Origin: a bacterium
Lineage (GTDB): Bacteria > Actinomycetota > Acidimicrobiia > Spongiisociales > ZC4RG35
NCBI GenBank assembly: GCA_028824015.1
Contig: JAPPFC010000036.1
Span: forward strand, 1 to 64,000
DNA: 64,000 nucleotides
Reading direction: 5' to 3'
Below, in pieces: positions 1 through 8,223 of the stretch; the stretch's first letter is position 1; each line of letters begins with the position of its first letter. A model generated the notes under the pieces. It ran no database searches. It was not told where the DNA came from and was given only the letters and a program-made list of their open reading frames with translations. Made by a program: the position numbers and the translations under genes.

Positions 1-277
1 AAGCCACATCACCCGTAATCGCATTCAACGACCGAATCTGAACAGCCTCACCCGGCCCCACTTCAACGACACCCAGCGAACCATCGCCCAGATGGTCCAT
101 CATGGGCATCTCCTCATCCATGGGTTCATCCGGGGCTGCAGTGGTCGGCGCCGCAGTGGCGGTTGGCTCTTCGGTCTCATCGTCGCCGCAAGCCGAAAGG
201 ACCAGCGCTGCGCAAGAGAGCACGACCAGGAACTTGAGCAACCCCTTAGCCCTCGTTGTTGTTGGTAGGTGGAGCAT
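1..277 (-). CDS. ABC transporter substrate-binding lipoprotein (partial, runs off the left edge)
   Basis: Reverse-strand translation from ATG at 275-277: MLHLPTTTRAKGLLKFLVVLSCAALVLSACGDDETEEPTATAAPTTAAPDEP...LGVVEVGPGEAVQIRSLNAITGDVA; lipobox LSAC and substrate-binding-protein-like N-terminus. Absent from the ORF track because it is truncated. Confidence 0.7.
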   Translation of the reverse strand, partial: MLHLPTTTRAKGLLKFLVVLSCAALVLSACGDDETEEPTATAAPTTAAPDEPMDEEMPMMDHLGDGSLGVVEVGPGEAVQIRSLNAITGDVA

Positions 278-366
278 GATTCTCTCCTTTCATCCGAACA
301 GCGAAAATTCTTGACAGTTCACTCTTTTAATGAACGCTGAAGATAATACCCCCCTTCTCAACGAAA

Positions 367-392
367 GAGAATTATATACCAAAGTGGCGAAA
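367..392 (+). repeat. Left terminal inverted repeat GAGAATTATATACCAAAGTGGCGAAA
   Basis: Reverse complement of 3842-3867 except at position 2 (A/G). Confidence 0.9.
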
Positions 393-423
393 CCGGGATT
401 TGACATTGTAGACTCGCCTTGCA

Positions 424-762
424 ATGGGCGAGATGACGATAGGTCAAGAGTTCGCCATGCGATGGCTATACCAGAACCGTCCGGTGCGGTCACCTCGTGG
501 TCAGCAACCTGAAGTGGACCCGTTTGAATTCGGCAACGAAGTCGCAGCGGCTGTTGATGCTTATGCCGACAAGAAGCGAGCGGAACTAGATCTGGTCTTA
601 CGGCGTGTGATCTGTGCCGCGTTGGATGACGAGGGACGTCCCAGCGATGTGAGAGTCAGCGCCAAGGAGTTACTTGAATCGGAGTGCATGACTTTTATTG
701 CTAGGAAGGTCACGGGAGGCTTTGATCGTCCTCGTCGTTTCCCCACCAATTTGCATGCATAA
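424..762 (+). CDS. Hypothetical protein (transposon passenger)
   Basis: 112-aa ORF immediately inside the left TIR and upstream of the transposase; no recognised domain. Confidence 0.5.
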   Translation: MGEMTIGQEFAMRWLYQNRPVRSPRGQQPEVDPFEFGNEVAAAVDAYADKKRAELDLVLRRVICAALDDEGRPSDVRVSAKELLESECMTFIARKVTGGFDRPRRFPTNLHA

Positions 763-800
763 CCCCTAGTTGACCTGCGGTTTTGTCACAGGCCGCCACT

Positions 801-1772
801 ATGCTTCCATATATGGAAGCTCGGATCAAAGCCCCCGGAAAGGCACACCGCACAGGCATCAGCCTGATCGACCTATTCGCCAAGTTCCCCGACGACGACA
901 CCGCCGAAGCGTGGTTCCGCGGGTTGCGGTGGCCGAACGGCATCACCTGCCCCCAGTGCGGGAGCGACAGGGTGCAGGACGGATGCGCTCACAAGACCAT
1001 GCCCTTCCGCTGTCGGGACTGCAACAAGAAGTTCTCGACCAAGACCGGCAGTGTGATGCAATCATCGAAGCTGGGGTATCGGGTTTGGGCGATAGCGATT
1101 TATCTGTTCAACACGAGCATCAAAGGCACGTCGTCGATGAAGCTCCACCGAGACCTCGGGATCACTCAGAAGTCGGCATGGCATCTGGCGCATCGGATTC
1201 GGGAGGCTTGGGGAGACCAGCACGAGGTGTTCTCCGGGCCGGTGGAGGTCGATGAGACGTACATCGGGGGCAAGGAGAAGAACAAGCACGCTCACAAGAA
1301 AGCCAACCTCGGCCGCGGCACAGTTGGTAAGACCGCCGTGGTTGGGGCGAAGGACCGGGCTACGAACTGGGTGTCGGCTCGGGTGGTGGACCGCACCGAC
1401 AAGTTGACGCTTCAGGGGTTTGCCCTGTCACACATGGACGGTGGGGCGGAGGTGTTCACCGACGACGCCAAAGCCTATCAGGGATTGCCGAACCACCAGA
1501 CCGTCAAACACTCCATCAGCGAATACGTGAACGGGGAGGCGCACACGAACGGCGTCGAGTCGTTCTGGGCGATGCTGAAACGCGGGTATCACGGCACCTA
1601 CCACCGTCTATCCCGCAAGCACCTCCAACGGTATGTGAACGAGTTCGCCGGGCGTCACAACATGCGAGATTTGGACACGATCCATCAGATGAGCTGGATG
1701 GTCGTGGGGATGCTGGGCAAGCGACTCCGCTACGAAGACCTCAAAGCGGGCGGGAGAACCCACGCAACCTAG
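801..1772 (+). CDS. IS1595-family (ISXO2-like) transposase
   Basis: N-terminal zinc ribbon CPQCGSDRV...CRDCNKKF; DDE-type core VEVDETYIGG / FTDDAKAY / NGVESFWAMLKRGYHGTYH. Confidence 0.95.
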   Translation: MLPYMEARIKAPGKAHRTGISLIDLFAKFPDDDTAEAWFRGLRWPNGITCPQCGSDRVQDGCAHKTMPFRCRDCNKKFSTKTGSVMQSSKLGYRVWAIAIYLFNTSIKGTSSMKLHRDLGITQKSAWHLAHRIREAWGDQHEVFSGPVEVDETYIGGKEKNKHAHKKANLGRGTVGKTAVVGAKDRATNWVSARVVDRTDKLTLQGFALSHMDGGAEVFTDDAKAYQGLPNHQTVKHSISEYVNGEAHTNGVESFWAMLKRGYHGTYHRLSRKHLQRYVNEFAGRHNMRDLDTIHQMSWMVVGMLGKRLRYEDLKAGGRTHAT

Positions 1773-2026
1773 AGTTCGTAGACGACTACCCGTTTCTGTC
1801 TTCGCCGACGCCGCCGTCTAACACGTTTACGTCCTGATCGGTGGTCTGCTAACGCGGCTTTTTGCAAGTCTGCGTCGGTGAGACTGGACGGGTTGCCTTG
1901 GAGTTTCTTGTGAATGTGATCCGCTATCAGTCTGTTGACTGCCGTGGTGGGATGGGTGACTCGCTCGTGTCGATGGGTGATCTTGACCTCGACAAGCGGC
2001 CGGCTATCATACGAGCCGTTCGGCAT
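1769..2026 (-). CDS. Small basic hypothetical protein
   Basis: 85-aa ORF with Arg-rich C-terminus, convergent with and overlapping the transposase stop; weak support. Confidence 0.3.
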   Translation of the reverse strand: MPNGSYDSRPLVEVKITHRHERVTHPTTAVNRLIADHIHKKLQGNPSSLTDADLQKAALADHRSGRKRVRRRRRRRQKRVVVYEL

Positions 2027-2074
2027 CGTGTTCTCCTTGGAGTGATGTTTTTGGTTGTCACGGTGCTGAGCGCA

Positions 2075-2105
2075 GTTCGGGTCTCGGGATAAGGGAGACC
2101 CGAAC
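2075..2105 (-). terminator. Hairpin downstream of the SLH gene
   Basis: GTTCGGGTCTC-9 nt-GAGACCCGAAC, 11-bp perfect stem; no clear T tract. Confidence 0.5.
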
Positions 2106-2155
2106 CGTCAGCTATCCACTCCCTGAGTTTAGGCCCTTCACTCGGCGGTACTGGT

Positions 2156-2923
2156 TCAGCAGTTTCCTAGCTGTTCTTTCACGAAGTCGTACTCTGCTTG
2201 GTCCATGGTGGCCTGGTAGCGGTACTTGACGTCCACGTGCATGTGTAGATACTCGCACCAGCCGGGATAGTTCGTGTTCTGCGGAGAAGCCGGATCGTCG
2301 CGGTTCCACCACTCCAACGGGTCGAAGTAAGCCTTGGACTCGTCCACCGACCCCACGACGGGCCGCGTGTTGTACGCATCCAACGTGAACATCCTGTTAC
2401 GCACGCCGGAGCACCACGCCTCATAGGGAGACACCACAAAATCGACTGTCGTGTGTGTTCCGTAGCTCAGATAGCCCACGGTGTCGCCCCGGCGCCAGAA
2501 CATGGTGGGCGGCAACTTCTCGAAGTAGGCACCCCCGGAGATCCATCCGTCGCAGTTCGCCGGTGCTATGTCGATGTGCTCCATTTTCGCCAGTGACGTT
2601 TGGGCGGTTTCGCCGGTGGTTGGAGCGTATTGCCCTGGGCGAAGGGTGTAGGTCGTGGAGGTAGTGGTCGGGGATGTTTGCTCTTGCAGGTGGTAGCGGT
2701 AGAGGAACGTGACGATCTCGGCGCGGGTGACCTTCTCGTCGGGGCAGAAGCGGTCGTCGGCGCATCCCTGGGTGATGCCCTGTTCGACTGCCCAGGCGAT
2801 GGCGTCCTCGGCGTAGTGACCGGCAGGTACGTCCGTAAACCCGGTGGTGGATCTGGCCAGCACCACCCCACCGGTCAGCCCCAACACGAACGCCAGAACG
2901 ATAAACAGATGCCTTGTACTCAC
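2156..2923 (-). CDS. SLH-domain secreted/surface protein with HNH (DUF1524)-like C-terminal region
   Basis: Signal peptide; SLH motif FTDVPAGHYAEDAIAWAVEQGITQGCADDRFCPDEKVTRAEIVTFLYRY; C-terminal ...DPLEWWNRDDPASPQNTNYPGWCEYLHMHVDVKYRYQATMDQAEYDFVKEQLGNC. Confidence 0.75.
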   Translation of the reverse strand: MSTRHLFIVLAFVLGLTGGVVLARSTTGFTDVPAGHYAEDAIAWAVEQGITQGCADDRFCPDEKVTRAEIVTFLYRYHLQEQTSPTTTSTTYTLRPGQYAPTTGETAQTSLAKMEHIDIAPANCDGWISGGAYFEKLPPTMFWRRGDTVGYLSYGTHTTVDFVVSPYEAWCSGVRNRMFTLDAYNTRPVVGSVDESKAYFDPLEWWNRDDPASPQNTNYPGWCEYLHMHVDVKYRYQATMDQAEYDFVKEQLGNC

Positions 2924-2927
2924 AATG

Positions 2928-3323
2928 TCACCGCGTGAAGGTCTTGAAGGATATAAACGGTTTGGAATATCCAGTGAGAGTCACCACATTGCGTCCGGGT
3001 TTCAGATTGACTCTCTCGTTGATGCGGTCAACTTGGAACCCTTCTTCGTCATAGAACCGTACCTCGAAGTACACACCGTCCTCGGTCCCGCCCCAGTCAA
3101 GTTCCAAACGGCATGACACCTCCCAATGATCACCGGCGAAGTCGTCATCTATCACCTTGCACCGCTCCTCGAAAAAGTCCGGTGCCGATGTTGTGGAGGT
3201 AGTGCCTCTGGTGGTGGTCGGGAAGTCCGTTTCGACATTGGATAGGTCTGCGCTGAGTTCTTCTAAGGCTGTGCATCCCGCCACTAGCAGCAGAAGCAAG
3301 GCTATGGTGATGGTTCTGGTCAT
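2928..3323 (-). CDS. Lipoprotein (transposon passenger)
   Basis: MTRTITIALLLLLVAGCTALEELS lipobox; Thr-rich linker; start placed at MTRTI (approximate). Confidence 0.6.
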   Translation of the reverse strand: MTRTITIALLLLLVAGCTALEELSADLSNVETDFPTTTRGTTSTTSAPDFFEERCKVIDDDFAGDHWEVSCRLELDWGGTEDGVYFEVRFYDEEGFQVDRINERVNLKPGRNVVTLTGYSKPFISFKTFTR

Positions 3324-3417
3324 GGGGCTGTCCTTTCCACACCCAACTCTACCCGTCGCTCTGCTACCATGGTTGGTTATGACCACTACATTCCCTCTTT
3401 GCTAAGCTGGACCGGTC

Positions 3418-3660
3418 ATGACTTCTCGCATGAAGCCACCTGCTGACGTCACCCGCCTTCCGCAGGACATCTACGACCATCTCAACCGCATCGAAGGCAA
3501 GCTCGACTCGGGGCTGGATCGTCTCGAAGGCAAGATGAATGCTGGGTTCGCCCGCTTGGACACGAGGATGGATCGCTTGGACACGAGGATGGATCGTCTA
3601 GAAGACAAAGTGGACCGTCTTCAGGACGGCATCAACGCCCTACTCAACGGACAACAATGA
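3418..3660 (+). CDS. Coiled-coil small protein
   Basis: 80 aa with heptads RLDTRMD-RLDTRMD-RLEDKVD-RLQDGIN; 21-bp DNA tandem duplication. Confidence 0.6.
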   Translation: MTSRMKPPADVTRLPQDIYDHLNRIEGKLDSGLDRLEGKMNAGFARLDTRMDRLDTRMDRLEDKVDRLQDGINALLNGQQ

Positions 3661-3818
3661 CCACCACCGCCAAACCCGAACGGCGCCAGAGGGGCCGCCC
3701 AGTCGAGAAGCCCCTCCCCCCGCCTATCCCAGACACACCCGAGAACATCGCCCGGGCCGTGATAACCACCCCTCCGAAGCGGCGTAAGGACTGGAAGTAC
3801 CTCAAAACCCAGACTTAG
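3657..3818 (+). CDS. 53-aa small protein MTTTAKPERRQRGRPVEKPLPPPIPDTPENIARAVITTPPKRRKDWKYLKTQT
   Basis: ATGA overlap with the preceding coiled-coil gene; below the ORF-track length cut-off. Confidence 0.55.
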   Translation: MTTTAKPERRQRGRPVEKPLPPPIPDTPENIARAVITTPPKRRKDWKYLKTQT

Positions 3819-3841
3819 CTAGGCGAGCGCACCCCTCCTAC

Positions 3842-3867
3842 TTTCGCCACTTTGGTATATAATTCCC
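3842..3867 (-). repeat. Right terminal inverted repeat (rc GGGAATTATATACCAAAGTGGCGAAA)
   Basis: Matches the left TIR 25/26, inward-facing. Confidence 0.9.
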
Positions 3868-3945
3868 CAACGAAATGTAAACGAATGGGGCCTTATTCTT
3901 AACACTCTTCCCTACCGGGCGCCCCCATCAGGGGTGTGGAGACTG

Positions 3946-4791
3946 CTAGCGGCCCTTGGGATGCCAGACGGTTTTGATCTCGGTGAAGGCCGAGATCCTG
4001 TAGAGGTTGGCGTCGGATCCCTCCCAGCGCCCGGTGCGTTTCAGGTTGTGGGACGCCGCCTCCTCAAGATCCGAGATGCCCTCGGGGTGAACTCCCGAAA
4101 AGTCTACGCCGTTGACGTCCATGTGGCCGGCCAGCCAGGGCGCCAGTTCCTCGGGAAAACCGGTGAGGATGTTCACCACCCCCGCCGGGACATCGGCCGT
4201 AGCCAGCGCCTCCGCCAGGGTGATGGCGATCATCGGCTGGGCGGGGGAGGCCACCACCACGGCTGTGTTCCCGCTCGAGACGACGGGAGCCAGCCCCGCC
4301 ACAAGCCCCCGAAGCACCGGTGCGGAGGGAGCGATCACCCCCACCACCCCCACCGGTTCGGGGACGGAGATGTTGAAGAACGGCCCGGCCACCGGGTTCA
4401 TGTTCCCGACCACCTGCATGTATTTGTCGCACCAGCCCGCATACCAGATCAGGAGGTCGATGGCCTCCCCGACTTCCCCCCGGGCATCCTCGGCCGAGGA
4501 GCCTCCCAACTCCAGTTGGGCGGCAAAAGTCGCAGCCCGGTCCTCGACCATCTCGGCGATCCGATAGAGGACCTGGCCCCGGTTGTATCCGGATCGCCCC
4601 TTCCATCCCGCCAGGGCGGCGCGGGCGGCGCGCACCGCCATCCGCAGATCCTTGCGGGAAGCCCGGGAGATGTGAACCACCTCCGAGCCGTCATCGGAGA
4701 CAACAGGGAAGGTGCGGCCCGACTCGGACCGTGGAAAGCCCCCATCGATGTAGAGCTTGTAGGTCTTTCGAACGGCCAGCCGCTCACCCAT
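3946..4791 (-). CDS. ALDH-superfamily protein lacking the C-terminal catalytic half (ALDH16 second-domain-like)
   Basis: MGERLAVRKTYKLYIDGGFPRSESGRTFPVVSDDG...EPVGVVGVIAPSAPVLRG...TEIKTVWHPKGR; no catalytic Cys motif; ATGA overlap with the upstream ALDH. Confidence 0.85.
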   Translation of the reverse strand: MGERLAVRKTYKLYIDGGFPRSESGRTFPVVSDDGSEVVHISRASRKDLRMAVRAARAALAGWKGRSGYNRGQVLYRIAEMVEDRAATFAAQLELGGSSAEDARGEVGEAIDLLIWYAGWCDKYMQVVGNMNPVAGPFFNISVPEPVGVVGVIAPSAPVLRGLVAGLAPVVSSGNTAVVVASPAQPMIAITLAEALATADVPAGVVNILTGFPEELAPWLAGHMDVNGVDFSGVHPEGISDLEEAASHNLKRTGRWEGSDANLYRISAFTEIKTVWHPKGR

Positions 4792-6272
4792 CACCCGACT
4801 CCCCTCAGGTAGGCCGCCAGGCCGTGTCGACCCCCCTCCCTGCCGAACCCGGATTCTTTCACTCCCCCGAACGGGGAGGCAGGGTCGAACTTGTTGTAGG
4901 TGTTGGCCCACACCACCCCCGCCGCCAGGCGGTCGGCCATCCACAGGATGCGGGACCCCTTGGAGGTCCAAACGCCGGAGGCCAGCCCGTACGGGGTGTT
5001 GTTGGCCCGCTCCACCGCCTCGTCCGGGGTGCGGAAGGTGAGAATCGACAGCACCGGACCGAAGATCTCCTCCCGGGCGATGCGGTGGGACTGTGAGACA
5101 TCGGTGAAGAGGGTGGGAGGGAACCAGAATCCTCTCTCCGGCAGGTCGCACGGCGGCTGGTAGATGAGGGCGCCCTCCTCTTGCCCGGATTCCACCAACT
5201 CGGTGATCCTCCGCAGTTGGGCGGCCGAGTTGATGGCGCCGATGTCGGTGTTCTTGTCCAGGGGATCCCCCACCCGAAGGGTGGAAAGCCGGCGGCGAAG
5301 GCGATCCACGAACTCGGAGGCGATGGACTCCTGCACCAGAAGCCTGCTGCCCGCACAGCAGACCTGTCCCTGGTTGAAGAAGATGCCGTTCACAACCCCT
5401 TCCACGGCCTGATCCAACGGCGCATCCTCGAACACCAAGTGCGCTCCCTTCCCACCCAACTCCAGGGTGAGCGCCTTCCCCGAGCCCGCCAGCCGTCTTC
5501 GTATCTCCTTTCCCACCTGCGTCGAGCCGGTAAACGCCACCTTGTCCACTCCCGGATGGCCCACCAGTTCCGCCCCGGTCTCCCCGGCGCCGGGAATCAC
5601 GTTCAGCACCCCCGGGGGGAGACCCGCTTCAGCGGCGATCTCAGCCAATCGCAGCGCCGAGAGCGGAGTGGTCTCCGCCGGTTTGAGAACCACCGTGTTA
5701 CCGGTGGCCAGGGCGGGCGCCACCTTCCAGGCCGCCATGAGCAATGGGAAGTTCCAAGGGATCACCTGTCCCACCACTCCCAAGGGACGAGGAGCGGCTC
5801 CCGGAAAGGCGTACTCCAGCTTGTCGGCCCACCCGGCGTGATAGAAGAAGTGGGCGGCCACCAGCGGGAGATCGGTGTCCCGGGCCTCACGGATCGGCTT
5901 TCCCCCGTCCCGTGTGTCCAGAACCGCCAACTCGCGGCTGCGCTCTTGGATCAGCCGGGCGATGCGGAACAGCGACTTGGCCCTCTCGATGGGGGGCAAA
6001 CCGGCCCATTCCGCCGCCGCGTCCCGGGCGGCGCCGACCGCCCGGTCCACATCGGCCGGCCCCGCCTCGGCCACCATTGACAGATGCCCCTCGGTGGCCG
6101 GCTCGATGGTGGAGAACCACTTGCCGGAGAGAGGCTCGGTCTCCTCTCCGTTTATCCACAGCCCCGATCGGTCGCGGACCTCGGCCAGATCAGGATTCTC
6201 GCGGGATTCCTGGTACTCCCACATGGGCAGGCCCGCGTCAGGACGGGGCGCAAGAGTGTCGTCGACGCCCAC
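4791..6272 (-). CDS. Aldehyde dehydrogenase (catalytic)
   Basis: PWNFPLLMAAWKVAPALATGNTVVLKPAE, FTGSTQVGKEI, LELGGKGAH, FFNQGQVCCAGSRL. Confidence 0.95.
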   Translation of the reverse strand: MGVDDTLAPRPDAGLPMWEYQESRENPDLAEVRDRSGLWINGEETEPLSGKWFSTIEPATEGHLSMVAEAGPADVDRAVGAARDAAAEWAGLPPIERAKSLFRIARLIQERSRELAVLDTRDGGKPIREARDTDLPLVAAHFFYHAGWADKLEYAFPGAAPRPLGVVGQVIPWNFPLLMAAWKVAPALATGNTVVLKPAETTPLSALRLAEIAAEAGLPPGVLNVIPGAGETGAELVGHPGVDKVAFTGSTQVGKEIRRRLAGSGKALTLELGGKGAHLVFEDAPLDQAVEGVVNGIFFNQGQVCCAGSRLLVQESIASEFVDRLRRRLSTLRVGDPLDKNTDIGAINSAAQLRRITELVESGQEEGALIYQPPCDLPERGFWFPPTLFTDVSQSHRIAREEIFGPVLSILTFRTPDEAVERANNTPYGLASGVWTSKGSRILWMADRLAAGVVWANTYNKFDPASPFGGVKESGFGREGGRHGLAAYLRGVG

Positions 6273-6276
6273 GCGC

Positions 6277-7236
6277 TCAGGCCCTGGTGAAGTAGTCGGG
6301 GGACTGATACCTCTCCGTCCCCAGCCATCTGATCTGCATCAACAGGTCGTTGAGCAGGCTTGAGGCCCCGAACCGGAAGCGTTGGGGGGTCATCCACTCA
6401 AGACCGAGGGTCTCGTTGAGCAGGACGAGCCATCTGATGGCCTGTTTGGCGGAGCTAATCCCCCCGGCGGGCTTCATCCCCACCGCTCTTCCGGTATTGC
6501 GATAGAAGTCCCTGATCGACTCCAGCATCACCAGGGTCACCGGCAGGGTGGCAGCCGGGGAGACCTTGCCGGTGGAGGTCTTGATGAAATCGGCGCCGGC
6601 CGCCATAGCCAGCGTGGAGGCCCTTCGAACGTTGTCGTAGGACCCAAGCTCTCCGGTCTCGAGTATCACCTTCAGGCATGCATCCCCCGCCGCTTCCCGG
6701 ACAGCCGCCACCTCGGCGAAGACCTTCACGTAGTCCCCCGCCAGAAACGCCCCTCGATCGATCACCATGTCCACCTCGTCCGCCCCGTCGGCAACCACCT
6801 GGGTGGTCTCGGCGATCTTCAGGTCGAGGGGAGCCTGCCCCGACGGGAAGTAAGTGGAGACCGCCGCCACCTTCACCGCACTGCCTCCCACAACCTCCGC
6901 CGCAGCCCCCACCAGGTTGGGATAAACGCACACCGCCGCCACCGGGGGAATGGAGAAGTCCGTGGGGTCCGGCCTGATAGCCTTATGGCAGAGTTGTCTT
7001 ACCTTATCTCTGGTGTCCATCCCCTCGAGGGTGGTCAAGTCGGTCATGGATATGGCGGCCCGCAAAGCCCACATCTTGGCTTCCCGCTTGATCGAACGGG
7101 TGGAGAGTGCCGCGACCCGCTCCTCCACCATCACTTCATCGGTCGACGGCGCCGATCTCACAAGAGAGCGGAGTTCTCGCTCTGACAGTCCCGTCCACGC
7201 CCGATCCGGAGCAACAGTCAACACATGTTCGGCCAT
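6277..7236 (-). CDS. deoC: Deoxyribose-phosphate aldolase
   Basis: ADEVDMVIDRGAFLAGDY, KVILETGEL, ADFIKTSTGK, GMKPAGGI; start MAEHVLTV. Confidence 0.95.
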   Translation of the reverse strand: MAEHVLTVAPDRAWTGLSERELRSLVRSAPSTDEVMVEERVAALSTRSIKREAKMWALRAAISMTDLTTLEGMDTRDKVRQLCHKAIRPDPTDFSIPPVAAVCVYPNLVGAAAEVVGGSAVKVAAVSTYFPSGQAPLDLKIAETTQVVADGADEVDMVIDRGAFLAGDYVKVFAEVAAVREAAGDACLKVILETGELGSYDNVRRASTLAMAAGADFIKTSTGKVSPAATLPVTLVMLESIRDFYRNTGRAVGMKPAGGISSAKQAIRWLVLLNETLGLEWMTPQRFRFGASSLLNDLLMQIRWLGTERYQSPDYFTRA

Positions 7237-8223
7237 AGAGCCCCGATTGTAGGAAGACAACCCGCCCACGGGTCAGGGGCCGCAGGGCGGTGGCATGGCA
7301 TCACCCACAATCCATGGATACCGATCGCAATCGCCTCGCTGGCCTGGGGAAGCTCCCCGGCCGCCACCAAAGCTGTACTGGTGAACGGGGTGAGTCCCTT
7401 CACCATCTTCCCTCTCAAGCAAACCGGAGGGGCCTTGATGGTGATCTCTGCCCTGGCCCTGGTGGGACGCCTGCCCAGGATCGACGCTGACACTCTCAAA
7501 GCGGGAGCGGTGATCGGCATCTTCAACATGACGGTGCCCACCATCTTGTTCACATTGGGGTTCGAGATAATCCCCGCCAGCATCGGAGCGGTGATCGCGG
7601 GCGTCATCCCCCTCACCACCATTCTCTTCAGCCACTGGGTCGTGCCCGGAGAACGGTTCCGGCTCGGCAGGCTGCCAGGTCTTCTGCTGGGGATGTTCGG
7701 GGTGGCGATCATCGGATGGGCGCCGGTCGGTCAACCCTCTTCCCGGTGGATTCTGGGTGTAGCCCTGACCACCCTCGGGGCGGCCTGCGCCGGGTTGGGA
7801 GGGGCGTTCACCCGTCGCTTCGCGGTCCGCTACCAGAACCGCTCTTTGATCGTCGTCCAGTTCATCACCTCGGCGGCGCTTCTTTCGCTGATCTCGATCC
7901 CCTTCAACGGCTACGCCGGCTATCTGACCATCGACACGGCCAGCCTGTGGCTGATCATCTACATGGCGGCGGTGCCCACCGTGATCTCGTTCGCGGCCTT
8001 CATGTGGGCCTCCCGGATCGCCACCGCCGCCCGGGCCGCCCTGATCGGGTACGCAGTGCCGGTGCTGGGAGCCATGGGCGGAGTGGTGCTCCTGTCGGAA
8101 CCGATCACGCTGCAACTGACAGTGGGAGTGCTGGCGGTGGCGGTGGGCATCGTGTTCAGCGACCGCCCCGATCGCCAGGACGACCGACGGAGAGCCGCGG
8201 CCCGGACGACTCCCCCTTGCTAG
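7225..8223 (+). CDS. EamA/DMT-family transporter
   Basis: Ten-TM-like protein NPWIPIAIASLAWGSSPAATKAVLVNGVSPFTIFPLKQ...; paralog of the next gene. Confidence 0.85.
   Translation: MFGHRAPIVGRQPAHGSGAAGRWHGITHNPWIPIAIASLAWGSSPAATKAVLVNGVSPFTIFPLKQTGGALMVISALALVGRLPRIDADTLKAGAVIGIFNMTVPTILFTLGFEIIPASIGAVIAGVIPLTTILFSHWVVPGERFRLGRLPGLLLGMFGVAIIGWAPVGQPSSRWILGVALTTLGAACAGLGGAFTRRFAVRYQNRSLIVVQFITSAALLSLISIPFNGYAGYLTIDTASLWLIIYMAAVPTVISFAAFMWASRIATAARAALIGYAVPVLGAMGGVVLLSEPITLQLTVGVLAVAVGIVFSDRPDRQDDRRRAAARTTPPC

Larger units (their letters stand above)
367..3867. mobile_element. IS1595-family transposon with passenger genes
   Basis: 26-bp terminal inverted repeats (367-392 and 3842-3867, 25/26 identical), flanked by 8-bp direct repeat CAACGAAA (359-366 and 3868-3875); encloses an IS1595/ISXO2-type transposase. 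Confidence 0.88.

Noticed and set aside
3946-4791. Short ALDH-like ORF as a pseudogene of aldehyde dehydrogenase
   Set aside because: Intact frame, ATGA coupling and a terminal TEIKTVWHP motif argue for a functional non-catalytic ALDH16-type partner rather than a truncation.
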